DNA of 64,000 nucleotides, from the NCBI GenBank assembly GCA_000403275.2, contig KE159599.1:707391-771390 (forward strand), read 5' to 3'. This stretch comes from Lachnospiraceae bacterium 28-4. GTDB taxonomy: Bacteria; Bacillota; Clostridia; Lachnospirales; Lachnospiraceae. The translations under genes were made by a program, and so were the position numbers. Below the pieces are notes generated by a model. It made no database searches and was not told the origin of the DNA. It worked only from the letters and a program-made list of their open reading frames with translations. Positions 52,350-61,116 of this stretch are shown here, in pieces. Every line of letters begins with the position of its first letter. Position 1 is the stretch's first letter.

Positions 52350-55300
52350 AAATCAGTTCAATCTCCTTGTTAATTGTATACGGTTTTGCAGTTTGGCTTT
52401 CTACCCTTTTTCTGGCATTAGCTGAATATTCCAAAAAAGTATCAGGATTTTTATACAATCTTTCAACCATCTCTGCCATGGCCTTATAATCATCAGGATC
52501 CACTACCATTGCACACTCTTTATCTGTAAACTCTAATACTGCGGGAATTCCATTTGTTATTACTACCAATCCGGAGGCCATAGCCTCATCTCTTGATACT
52601 CCTTGAGTATCTATGCGCGTAGGAACTAAAAAGACTCCATATTCTTTATGCAATTCTACAATTTCATCATGCCGCAAAAATTGTTTATGAATGCTAACAT
52701 TTCTATATTTCTCTATTGGCTTAACCGTTTCATCAAATAATGTTCCATCGCCATATATGCTAAATTCTAACTCCTTAAAAAATGGTTTCTTGGCTAACTC
52801 CAAAATGCATTTTACAGTCAAATCATTAGCATATCTCCTTGTTGCATATGGACGTATCGATAAAATCTTTTTTCTTTGTTCAATACTCTTTGGCTTATAT
52901 TTGAAAAAATCAGTATCAATATAATTATGAATAATACTATATTCTTCTTTTCTTAACTCTAGTGCATAGTCTTCACAAACCTCATTTGCAAATGCCTGTG
53001 AAACAAATACAAAATGTATATTATAATTTGCTCTGTTTTCAAAAATTTCTTTCCACATCGCTTCTCGCCGCTTGGAAGCTATTTTTTCATTTTCTTCATC
53101 TTCCTTCGTTATAAAATTACATTTTTTTCTCCACCATGGCTGGCTCTCCGCTCCATGAAACCACAAAATTATTCTAATTCTATCTTTAAATAATTTTAAA
53201 ACTTTCCACATTCTTTCATCCAAAAAATGTACACAAACTGTTTCAATGGTGCTTTTTGATAGAACATTAAATAACATGTCTTCTTCACCAGATACAATAT
53301 TCACGCCCTCAAACTCCCGATATTGTTCGCCACTTCTTGTATTAAATTCCATTAAATCGCAAACCAAGCCTTGCTCTTTATATGACCTCACCCTTTTATG
53401 GACAAACATATTCCTATATAGATTATTCCCACTCGGATATACATTTGTTAATACTAGATTTTTACCTTTATTTAAATAACACATCAATTCTTTGGGATTT
53501 CTTTTTAATCCTAAATTTATTTGCTGAAGAGTATAATTTCCTGTTCCACTTAACCGAATCCCAATTCTAAAAAAGCGCGCTTCATCTGGTATCTCTATGG
53601 AATTAACTATATTACCTTTTGAGAAATACGGAGAAATTTTATTTTTATCTGCATCCAAAAGAATACAAACTCCTAAAAAGTCTAAATCTCCCATTCCTCC
53701 AAAAAAAACATTTAATTTTCCGTTTTTTGCATATTCAGAGATATCAAATATTTGATTAAAATATACATATCGCTTTTCTTCCGTTCCCATCACGCTAGTA
53801 ATACTAAGCCCATTATTCATTCTTTCACATGTAAGGCCATTCTTCCAAGTATTTCCCGCCCATAAAAGCATTTCATCATGGCTCAAATTTCGTCCATTAC
53901 TTTCTATCAAGCTTGTTCTAATATTTTCAGCACGTTCCTCCAATTCATGCATGCCAATTCCCTGATCCGCAATATATAAATCATCTACCATAGCGCAAAA
54001 ATCTTCTGCATATCCTTCGCAAAACTGATATTCATCTGTAGAAAACATTTCTTTTTCTTTTATGCTGGTTAAGCTTGCAAAAGCACCTAAAGTAAGATGC
54101 TGTATACTTTCAATCTCCTTCCCAAATATTCCCCTATCAGTCAGCAATTCATCTACAAATCCGTAAATATTCTCTTTATTATGCAACTGATAATTCTCCT
54201 GATCATATGTATAATATCCGAATTTTCCATATGCTTTTGCTTTTACATATTTTCTGGAAAGAGCCAAATCAGTTAAATAGTTTTCTCCATAATAATTATT
54301 CGTAGAAAAATTTCCAACATAGCCATCTTTTATTATTTCATTGACCAGTAACGTATTGGCCTGTTGCTCATCAATAACAACTATATTCTCACTATGTTCA
54401 TAATCTTTCAAATTATCATCTATAATATATAACTTTTTATTTTTATATTTTAACTTATGAAAACTATTTATGATCTTATCCGGACTTTTTCCATCCAAAC
54501 GTGCTATCAAATTAATCTCAGGAAGCTCATTTTTCAAGTCTACATTAAAAACTTTACGTACCACATATGCCAATCTATCTTCATACAAATGTTCCGATAA
54601 CACTTTTCTCAACCCTAATAAACGGTATTTTCTATAAGTATTTTCTTCCTCTCCCAATACACTTAATTCCTGCGTCAACGTCTTCACATCGTCGGTGCAA
54701 ATAGTTAAATCCCCAAAAATATTTTTTACTCCACGTGAAAAATTGCCTATTGTGACAGTATTGGACGCTAACATTTCAAATACTCTGCGGGCACACATCG
54801 TCTGTGATTGCTGAACAGAATTCATATTAATGCCGTAGTAATATCCTTTATACGCAACATCTATTTCTTTCGGTTCCAGCCTCCCCAAAATATACGGATT
54901 ATATATTTCAGGAAACGCATGCTCTGGTCTGCTGTTCTGATAATTTCTATCATATATATCAAATCCCTTTAAATCTATAAAAACTTTAGAAAACTCATCA
55001 AATACTTTTGCTCTTTTCGGATACCTGTGATAATATGCACCTGCAAAACAAAACTTATCCTTTCTTTCATATTTCTCAATCGGATTGTGTATTTTGGGTT
55101 GTGCAGCGAAATGCAGTAAATACACTTTATCATTATTTAAATATTCTTTATATTTAGGAATACAATCTATATCCGTCGTGAAAACAATATCTGCACATTT
55201 GGCAGCCGGCATAAATGTATCTGTCCAAACCGGATCTTCCTTATTCCAAAAAACTACAGGAATTCCTTTATCTTGACAATAACTTGTCACGGCAAAATAC

Positions 55301-55644
55301 TCTTTGCTTATATTAGCAATTTTTTTATGCCATAAATTATCCTTTCCCTGCCACGCCGATTCTACAAATAACATATCCGGTTTAAATCTATTCATTTCTT
55401 CCTTCCAATTATCCGGTGTTATCTGCATTAAATTACATTCCTCTTTATAGCTGTCATAAGAAAATGTATCCATAATACACGCGACTCTTAATTCCTTAAG
55501 ACTTTTCCGATCTCCTAATTCAAAAAAAGTCTGTGGAACTTCCGATATAATGCTTCCAATATCGACTCCCATCTCAGATAACTCATTTTCAATACACGCT
55601 TTCTTTTCTTTCAGATATTGTAAATATTTCTCCACTGCACCCAT
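52333..55644 (-). CDS. 1103-residue glycosyltransferase with a CgeB/DUF3880-like N-terminal half and a GT4 C-terminal half
   Basis: Residues about 40-400 resemble CgeB-type glycosyltransferases (FVESAWQGKDNLWHKKIANIS, PVVFWNKEDPVWTDTF, DIVFTTDIDCIPKYKEYL, MCARRVFEMLASNT). The middle (about 400-720) contains further alpha/beta and beta-rich segments with no clear family. Residues about 730-1100 are a GT4/GT-B domain: FVSQAFANEVCEDYAL, IIHNYIDTDFF, ILSIRPYATRRYANDL, and the donor-binding LVPTRIDTQGVSRDEAMASGLVVITN with the late Glu. Two transfer activities in one chain are likely, perhaps alternating linkages of the repeat unit. AGAGGG precedes the ATG. Confidence 0.82.
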   Translation of the reverse strand: MGAVEKYLQYLKEKKACIENELSEMGVDIGSIISEVPQTFFELGDRKSLKELRVACIMDTFSYDSYKEECNLMQITPDNWKEEMNRFKPDMLFVESAWQGKDNLWHKKIANISKEYFAVTSYCQDKGIPVVFWNKEDPVWTDTFMPAAKCADIVFTTDIDCIPKYKEYLNNDKVYLLHFAAQPKIHNPIEKYERKDKFCFAGAYYHRYPKRAKVFDEFSKVFIDLKGFDIYDRNYQNSRPEHAFPEIYNPYILGRLEPKEIDVAYKGYYYGINMNSVQQSQTMCARRVFEMLASNTVTIGNFSRGVKNIFGDLTICTDDVKTLTQELSVLGEEENTYRKYRLLGLRKVLSEHLYEDRLAYVVRKVFNVDLKNELPEINLIARLDGKSPDKIINSFHKLKYKNKKLYIIDDNLKDYEHSENIVVIDEQQANTLLVNEIIKDGYVGNFSTNNYYGENYLTDLALSRKYVKAKAYGKFGYYTYDQENYQLHNKENIYGFVDELLTDRGIFGKEIESIQHLTLGAFASLTSIKEKEMFSTDEYQFCEGYAEDFCAMVDDLYIADQGIGMHELEERAENIRTSLIESNGRNLSHDEMLLWAGNTWKNGLTCERMNNGLSITSVMGTEEKRYVYFNQIFDISEYAKNGKLNVFFGGMGDLDFLGVCILLDADKNKISPYFSKGNIVNSIEIPDEARFFRIGIRLSGTGNYTLQQINLGLKRNPKELMCYLNKGKNLVLTNVYPSGNNLYRNMFVHKRVRSYKEQGLVCDLMEFNTRSGEQYREFEGVNIVSGEEDMLFNVLSKSTIETVCVHFLDERMWKVLKLFKDRIRIILWFHGAESQPWWRKKCNFITKEDEENEKIASKRREAMWKEIFENRANYNIHFVFVSQAFANEVCEDYALELRKEEYSIIHNYIDTDFFKYKPKSIEQRKKILSIRPYATRRYANDLTVKCILELAKKPFFKELEFSIYGDGTLFDETVKPIEKYRNVSIHKQFLRHDEIVELHKEYGVFLVPTRIDTQGVSRDEAMASGLVVITNGIPAVLEFTDKECAMVVDPDDYKAMAEMVERLYKNPDTFLEYSANARKRVESQTAKPYTINKEIELIYGDVR

Positions 55645-55648
55645 TCTT

Positions 55649-56902
55649 CTACCCTCTTGATACTTTATTTTTTATTGCTTTTAATTTTCTGTATACTTTT
55701 ATCTCAGCTTTCCAAATAAAATTACTTTCTATTTTTTCTAACCGCAAACGATATTGTTCGTTATCTGCTGCCAAATTCCTGTTTTGATCGTCCAATCTCT
55801 GCACTTTCCTCTGAAGTTCGCTAATGAACTCCACCGTTGATGCCAAATCCTTATATTGCTCCTCTAAACTTTTTCTATATTTTTCTTCCTGCTCCTTACA
55901 TAATTTTTCCTGTTCGCTACACTTCGCTTCCTGTTCCTTATATAGCTTTTCCTGCTCTTTGCACTTTGCTTCCTGCTCCTTGCACTTTGCTTCCTGCTCC
56001 TTGCACTTTGCTTCCTGCTCCTTGCACTTTGCTTCCTGCTCTTTGCACTTTGCTTCCTGCTCTTTGCATTTTGCTTCTTGCTCCCTTCGTTTCTGAATTT
56101 GCTCTTGATATTTCTCTTCTTTTTCCTTTAGCGCATTTCTATATCTTTCTTCCTGCTCATTCATTTTAAGTTTAAGTTGGCTATAATTAGCCGTTGATTG
56201 TTTATATTTACTATTGGCATTACACATATTGTCATATAATGACATTATTCTTTGACTCATTTTTCTGTCTAATATCTCAAAATTGCTTTCTTCCGCTTTA
56301 ATCGCATCCTGATCAATCTGAAAATCACTTTCGCTGTTTTCCATAAGCCCGGCTGTAATTCCCATCCATCGTTCTACAAAGTCAAAAGAGTAAATATGAA
56401 GGTATTTCTGCAATAAGCTATAAAAATTTGTTAAATAAAATGTACTGACATGATCCGGGTGATCCATTACACCAAACGGCACACTGATTATCATTTTTCC
56501 ACTAGGCTCTAAAAAACTTACCGCTTTTTCTAAAAATTTATCCGGCTCCTCCAAATGTTCCAAAACCTCCGTTATGATAATACAGTCATACTTTACATCG
56601 CTTTCATATAGCATAAAATCGATACATTCAAACTCAACGCATTCTCCAACATGAGCATATTCATTTTTTAATAATCCTTCTGCAAACTCTATCGCCTCAG
56701 GCTGGATGTCAATTCCCTTTACCTTGCTTCCTTGTTCTCCCAATAATAGTGAGACAATCCCCTGAGAACATCCGATATCCAAAATCTGCCCGTACGCTTT
56801 TGCCTGCTCCAGTATCCACTCGATTCTCCGTTTTGTTGTTCTTTCAAATTCTTCTCCCAACTGTCCGGAATATGCTAAATAAACTCTATCATTATTTGCC
56901 AT
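55649..56902 (-). CDS. SAM-dependent methyltransferase with a long heptad-repeat coiled coil
   Basis: 417 residues. Residues 1 to about 190 are a class I methyltransferase (ILDIGCSQGIVSLLLGEQG motif I, DIQPEAIEFA, DCIIITEVLEHLEEP, GKMIISVPFG). Residues about 215-390 are a charged coiled coil containing six near-identical heptads KEQEAKC/REQEAKC and four diverged ones. It lies next to an ABC polysaccharide exporter. The layout recalls WbdD of E. coli O9a, in which a methyltransferase caps the chain and the coiled-coil length sets chain length. No kinase domain is seen here. Cys at every seventh residue is unusual. Confidence 0.85.
   Translation of the reverse strand: MANNDRVYLAYSGQLGEEFERTTKRRIEWILEQAKAYGQILDIGCSQGIVSLLLGEQGSKVKGIDIQPEAIEFAEGLLKNEYAHVGECVEFECIDFMLYESDVKYDCIIITEVLEHLEEPDKFLEKAVSFLEPSGKMIISVPFGVMDHPDHVSTFYLTNFYSLLQKYLHIYSFDFVERWMGITAGLMENSESDFQIDQDAIKAEESNFEILDRKMSQRIMSLYDNMCNANSKYKQSTANYSQLKLKMNEQEERYRNALKEKEEKYQEQIQKRREQEAKCKEQEAKCKEQEAKCKEQEAKCKEQEAKCKEQEAKCKEQEKLYKEQEAKCSEQEKLCKEQEEKYRKSLEEQYKDLASTVEFISELQRKVQRLDDQNRNLAADNEQYRLRLEKIESNFIWKAEIKVYRKLKAIKNKVSRG
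55957..56085. repeat. 21-bp tandem repeats encoding the KEQEAKC heptads
   Basis: About six near-identical 21-bp units within the methyltransferase gene. Unit gain or loss keeps the frame and changes coiled-coil length by one heptad. Confidence 0.9.
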
Positions 56903-56930
56903 AAAATCTCCCTTCTATACCTTTCTCTCA

Positions 56931-57737
56931 CTATAAATATTTTTCCTGATATTCCTTCAATACAGGCGTATAACTATTTCTTTCATCTATAGTCATAGCG
57001 TTAAATTCCCTTGCAAAACCGCAATAAGGCATTATTATATCCGCTGGATATTCTATTCCTAATATTTTTCCTCGATGAATCCACATCACCTTATCACAAA
57101 AATCATCCATCTGTGTAACCGCATGACTTACAAAAATTATTGTTTTTCCATTATTTTTAAATTCATTCATTTTATCCATGCACTTGTCTGCAAAGCTGTT
57201 ATCCCCTACTGACAAGGCTTCATCAATAATCAATATATCCGGATTAATATGCACAGATATTGCAAACCCAAGCCGAGAACGCATGCCGCTGGAATATGTT
57301 CTAAGAGGCTGGTCTATATGTCTTCCAATATCTGCAAATTTAATAATATCAGGCATAATTTCTTCGATCTGTTCATTACTAAAACCTAATAAAATACACT
57401 TATATCTGATATTCTCTATGCCGCTCAAATAATTATCCATTCCCGCATTTGCCGATAGCATGTTAACTTCTCCGTCCGTTTCAACACTTCCACTGCTTGG
57501 ATAAGTAATGCCCGTTATAATACTGGACAAAGTGGATTTCCCTGAACCATTCAACCCAATCATCCCCAGAATTTCTCCCTTTTTTACCTGAAGATTAATT
57601 CCTTCCAGCGCTAAAAATTCTTCCGGTTTATATCTGGGCAGCAACATACCCTTTAACCTGTCATAATCCCCGTGGTACATAGGATATTTTTTATATATTT
57701 CTTTACATTCAATCGCTAAGTTTTTATCCATTCCCAT
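56931..57737 (-). CDS. polysaccharide ABC exporter ATPase (Wzt/TagH type)
   Basis: 268 residues: Walker [11 protein letters not shown], signature [15 protein letters not shown], Walker [14 protein letters not shown], switch His in FVSHAVTQM. The N-terminal spacing before Walker A and the SVGDNSF segment are typical of O-antigen and teichoic-acid exporters. The short C-terminus lacks the large carbohydrate-binding domain found in some Wzt proteins. That fits a system in which another protein, such as the methyltransferase-coiled-coil protein, ends the chain. Confidence 0.92.
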   Translation of the reverse strand: MGMDKNLAIECKEIYKKYPMYHGDYDRLKGMLLPRYKPEEFLALEGINLQVKKGEILGMIGLNGSGKSTLSSIITGITYPSSGSVETDGEVNMLSANAGMDNYLSGIENIRYKCILLGFSNEQIEEIMPDIIKFADIGRHIDQPLRTYSSGMRSRLGFAISVHINPDILIIDEALSVGDNSFADKCMDKMNEFKNNGKTIIFVSHAVTQMDDFCDKVMWIHRGKILGIEYPADIIMPYCGFAREFNAMTIDERNSYTPVLKEYQEKYL

Positions 57738-57741
57738 CCCT

Positions 57742-58548
57742 CTACAACAAATCCATAAATTTCTTTCTGAACTTCATATGAACAGCTGAACCATAAATAA
57801 ATAGAAACAAAGCGCATGCCCAAAACCACAATCCCTGTCTCCAGTGTACATTTAAAGACACCCCATAAAGTATGCAATTTCTATAGCCATCAATAATATA
57901 GGCCAATGGATTTAGCTTTAATACAAGTTTCAGGTCTTCCGGCAGCCTGTCCTGAACCCATACCACCGGAGTAATATAAAAGAGCAGCCTTACAACTGCA
58001 GAAAACAATTTCTGATAATCCTTAAAAACAACATTGATCGCCGATGCAAAAAGTCCGTAGCCTACCAAAAAAACAATTAACGCTATCATATAATACGGTA
58101 ACTGATAAACCATGGAATTCACAGGGTTTCCTGAAAAAATAATGATGGAAAATACTACCAGCATAGACCACAAATGCCCAATAAACGCAGATATAATCGT
58201 TTTCACCGGAACAATCGATAATGGCAAATACATGCGCTTCAATATAGCGCTATATGCATAAATTGATGTTGCGCTCGATGTCATCGCTGTGTTTATAAAA
58301 AACCAAGGTATGATTCCTACTATCATCCAAATAATATATGGATAATTTCCCTGTGGAGGTTGCGTATTTAAGCCAATTGCAAATACAAACCAAAAAACAG
58401 CTATTTGCAAAGCCGGATTAAAAAAATTCCATAAAAAGCCAAACACTGTACCACTATTCTGCCCCTTTAATTCATAACTTGCCAGCCGAAGCATTCTTTT
58501 TCTATTTGTCCAGTTTTCCGTTATTACCGTTCTTACTCCTTCAAACAT
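57742..58548 (-). CDS. polysaccharide ABC exporter permease (Wzm/TagG type)
   Basis: About 268 residues with six membrane segments. An ABC-2 type core is visible: [10 protein letters not shown]-like amphipathic start, [69 protein letters not shown]. Start at ATG 58548 with GGAG eight bases upstream, overlapping the wecB stop. A longer frame lies inside wecB. It pairs with the ATPase 4 bp downstream. Confidence 0.92.
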   Translation of the reverse strand: MFEGVRTVITENWTNRKRMLRLASYELKGQNSGTVFGFLWNFFNPALQIAVFWFVFAIGLNTQPPQGNYPYIIWMIVGIIPWFFINTAMTSSATSIYAYSAILKRMYLPLSIVPVKTIISAFIGHLWSMLVVFSIIIFSGNPVNSMVYQLPYYMIALIVFLVGYGLFASAINVVFKDYQKLFSAVVRLLFYITPVVWVQDRLPEDLKLVLKLNPLAYIIDGYRNCILYGVSLNVHWRQGLWFWACALFLFIYGSAVHMKFRKKFMDLL

Positions 58549-59665
58549 GAATCTTACTCCATTTGATAATTTCTTCCGTAATTCTTTCGCTGGCATGACC
58601 GTCTCCGTACGGATTTACTGCGCGCGCCATCTTCTGGTATGCTTCTCTGTCATTTAACAGACGATTTACGATGGTGTATATCTCTTCCTCCCGAACTCCT
58701 GCCACTTGTACAGTCCCCGCTTCCACAGCTTCCGGCCGCTCTGTTTCCGTTCTTAGAACCACCACTGGAATACCAAAATGAGGTCCCTCTTCCTGAAGGC
58801 CTCCCGAATCGGTCATCACAAGAAAGCTTCTGGACATAACGTTATGCATATCTTCCACATCGATTGGATCTGTTAAATATATTCTCTCTTCATTTCCTAA
58901 AATTTCAAATACGGTTTCCCTCACTGCCGGGTTCAGATGTACCGGATATACTATCTGAATATCCTTATTATTCTCAACAATACGTTTTACTGCCTTGCAA
59001 ATATTTTCCAAAGGCTTTCCTAAATTTTCCCTTCTGTGGGCAGTCATTAAAACGATTCTGGAATTGTCAAAGTCAATTTCCTTTAACACATTATTTTTGA
59101 ATTGATAGTTCTCTTTTACCGTATATTGAAATGCATCGATTACTGTATTTCCTGTTACAAAAATATTTTTATATATATTTTCTTTTTCCAGGTTCTTTTT
59201 ATTATTTTCCGTAGGCGCAAAAAAAAGTTCTGTAATTTGAGAAATTATTTTACGGTTCATCTCTTCCGGAAACGGAGAATAAATATCATATGTCCTAAGC
59301 CCTGCTTCCACATGCCCCACCGGAATCTGCTGGTAGAACGATGCCAGCGCCGCCGATGCCGATGTAGTGGTATCTCCATGTACCAATACTAAATCCGGCT
59401 TGATTTCCGGCAGCAATTTTTCCAAGCTTATAAGCACATCGGTTGTTATCGTTGTCAGCGTCTGCTTGTCCTTCATTAATTTCAAATCATAATCCGGAAT
59501 TACCTGGAAAATATCCAATACCTGATCCAGCATCTGCCGATGCTGCCCTGTTACGCATACAATATTTTCAATTTCTTCATGCTTATCCAGTTCTTTTACC
59601 AATGGACACATTTTAATTGCTTCAGGCCTTGTACCAAAAATACTTAATACTTTTATTTTTTTCAT
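58541..59665 (-). CDS. wecB: UDP-N-acetylglucosamine 2-epimerase (non-hydrolysing)
   Basis: 374 residues of standard length: SIFGTRPEAIKMCPLVKEL, VTGQHRQMLDQVL, VLVHGDTTTSASAALASF, GHVEAGLRTYD, MTAHRRENLGKPL, DSGGLQEEGPHFGIPV. Makes UDP-ManNAc from UDP-GlcNAc. It is followed by the exporter genes and preceded by wecC. Confidence 0.95.
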   Translation of the reverse strand: MKKIKVLSIFGTRPEAIKMCPLVKELDKHEEIENIVCVTGQHRQMLDQVLDIFQVIPDYDLKLMKDKQTLTTITTDVLISLEKLLPEIKPDLVLVHGDTTTSASAALASFYQQIPVGHVEAGLRTYDIYSPFPEEMNRKIISQITELFFAPTENNKKNLEKENIYKNIFVTGNTVIDAFQYTVKENYQFKNNVLKEIDFDNSRIVLMTAHRRENLGKPLENICKAVKRIVENNKDIQIVYPVHLNPAVRETVFEILGNEERIYLTDPIDVEDMHNVMSRSFLVMTDSGGLQEEGPHFGIPVVVLRTETERPEAVEAGTVQVAGVREEEIYTIVNRLLNDREAYQKMARAVNPYGDGHASERITEEIIKWSKIHV

Positions 59666-59684
59666 TTTTTATACTCCTATGTCA

Positions 59685-59726
59685 CAACAAGGAGAAAAGT
59701 TCTTTTCAAAACTATTCTCCTTGTTG
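59685..59726. repeat. 12-bp inverted repeat between wecC and wecB
   Basis: CAACAAGGAGAA (59685-59696) and its perfect inverted copy (59715-59726), with no T run behind it. It may slow transcription, stabilise a processed mRNA end or act as a weak attenuator. Confidence 0.5.
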
Positions 59727-59729
59727 GGC

Positions 59730-60998
59730 CTACCTGGTTTTATATTTATAGATATTGCCATAATTAATAACAGTCAAACCCGATCCCTGCTGCTCCTGAA
59801 TCATATTGCGTGTATCAAACAGCCTTGCATTTCTCATCAAACCTGCTATATGCTTATGGTTCATCTCTTTATATTCATTATGATCGGTCAATATAACAAT
59901 CAAATCCGCATCCTTTACTGCCGCATCCAATTCCATGCATTCCGGCCTGTCCACATGAGGATCATATATTGCCACATCTATTTCATTTGCTTTTAATAAA
60001 TCAATAATTTCAATAGCCGGTGATTCTCTGATATCATCCACATTTCCTTTATATGTCATGCCAAATGCTGCCACCTTAGGGTTCTTTGTCTCTCCCAATA
60101 ACATCTTCACTTTATTCACAACATATTGAGGCATACTTCTATTGGTATCCCTTGCCAGACGGATAATCTTAGCCGTTTCCGGTGCCTTTGCACAAATAAA
60201 ATATGGGTCAATGGCCAGACAATGGCCGCCCACTCCCGGCCCCGGCTGATGGATGTTTACTCTTGGGTGTTTATTCGCCATCTGAATTACATCCAGACAA
60301 TTAATGTCCAATTCATCACATATTTTTGCCAGTTCATTTGCCAATGCTATATTCACATCCCGGAAGGTATTTTCCATGCACTTAGATAATTCGGCTGTTT
60401 TAGCCTCCGTCTTTATAATCTCTCCTTCTACAAAGGTTGCGTATACTTCAGCTGCATGTTCCGTACATTCCTTCGTAATGCCGCCAACAATGCGGTTATT
60501 ATGGCGCAGCTCGTACAAAATCTGGCCAGGCAATACTCTTTCCGGGCAATGCGCCAGATACAAATCACTTCCAATCGCAAAGCCAGCCTCCTCCAAAACG
60601 GGCTTAACATGATCATCCATCGACTTAGGAGCAATGGTTGATTCCACAATGACAGTATTTCCTTTTTCCAGATAAGGAATTATTTTTTTAATGCCCTGTA
60701 TGACATACGTCAAATCACAGCTTCTGAACTCATCATCAAGATTAGGCGTCGGTACTGCTACAATAAACGCATCCGCCTTCTCCGGCGTTAATGACGCCCT
60801 GAAATTGCCTTTTTCCACCTGTGTTTTAATTACTTCTCCCAGTCCGGGTTCTTCAATATGGATATGCCCCTGGTTTAACATATTAACCACTTTTTCCGAA
60901 ATATCTACTCCGACTACTTCGCATCCGCTCTCAGCAAAAACTGCGGAAGTAGGCAGACCAATATAACCTAATCCAATCACACATATCTTTTTTCCCAT
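59730..60998 (-). CDS. wecC: UDP-N-acetyl-D-mannosamine dehydrogenase
   Basis: About 422 residues. The NAD-binding start KICVIGLGYIGLPTSAVFAESG, the linker VPTPNLDDEFRSCDL, IVESTIAPKSMDDHV, and the catalytic Cys in GVGGHCLAIDPYF mark the UDP-ManNAc type. Oxidises UDP-ManNAc to UDP-ManNAcA, so the exported glycan should be acidic. ATG 60998 has AGGAAG upstream; the longer frame lacks a site. Confidence 0.93.
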   Translation of the reverse strand: MGKKICVIGLGYIGLPTSAVFAESGCEVVGVDISEKVVNMLNQGHIHIEEPGLGEVIKTQVEKGNFRASLTPEKADAFIVAVPTPNLDDEFRSCDLTYVIQGIKKIIPYLEKGNTVIVESTIAPKSMDDHVKPVLEEAGFAIGSDLYLAHCPERVLPGQILYELRHNNRIVGGITKECTEHAAEVYATFVEGEIIKTEAKTAELSKCMENTFRDVNIALANELAKICDELDINCLDVIQMANKHPRVNIHQPGPGVGGHCLAIDPYFICAKAPETAKIIRLARDTNRSMPQYVVNKVKMLLGETKNPKVAAFGMTYKGNVDDIRESPAIEIIDLLKANEIDVAIYDPHVDRPECMELDAAVKDADLIVILTDHNEYKEMNHKHIAGLMRNARLFDTRNMIQEQQGSGLTVINYGNIYKYKTR

Positions 60999-61116
60999 AT
61001 TTTCTTCCTCTTCTGCTTTCACATAATATCTTATACTCATACTTTTATTCCCAAGTATACTCATACAATATATCACAGAATTCCCGATAATACAACAATG
61101 ACCTTTTCTACTTCTA

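Noticed and set aside
55824-56169. Plus-strand frames with repeating CSLHFAS or PAPCTLL units
   Set aside because: They are antisense readings of the 21-bp heptad repeats of the methyltransferase gene; not a repeat protein and not a CRISPR array (no spacers).
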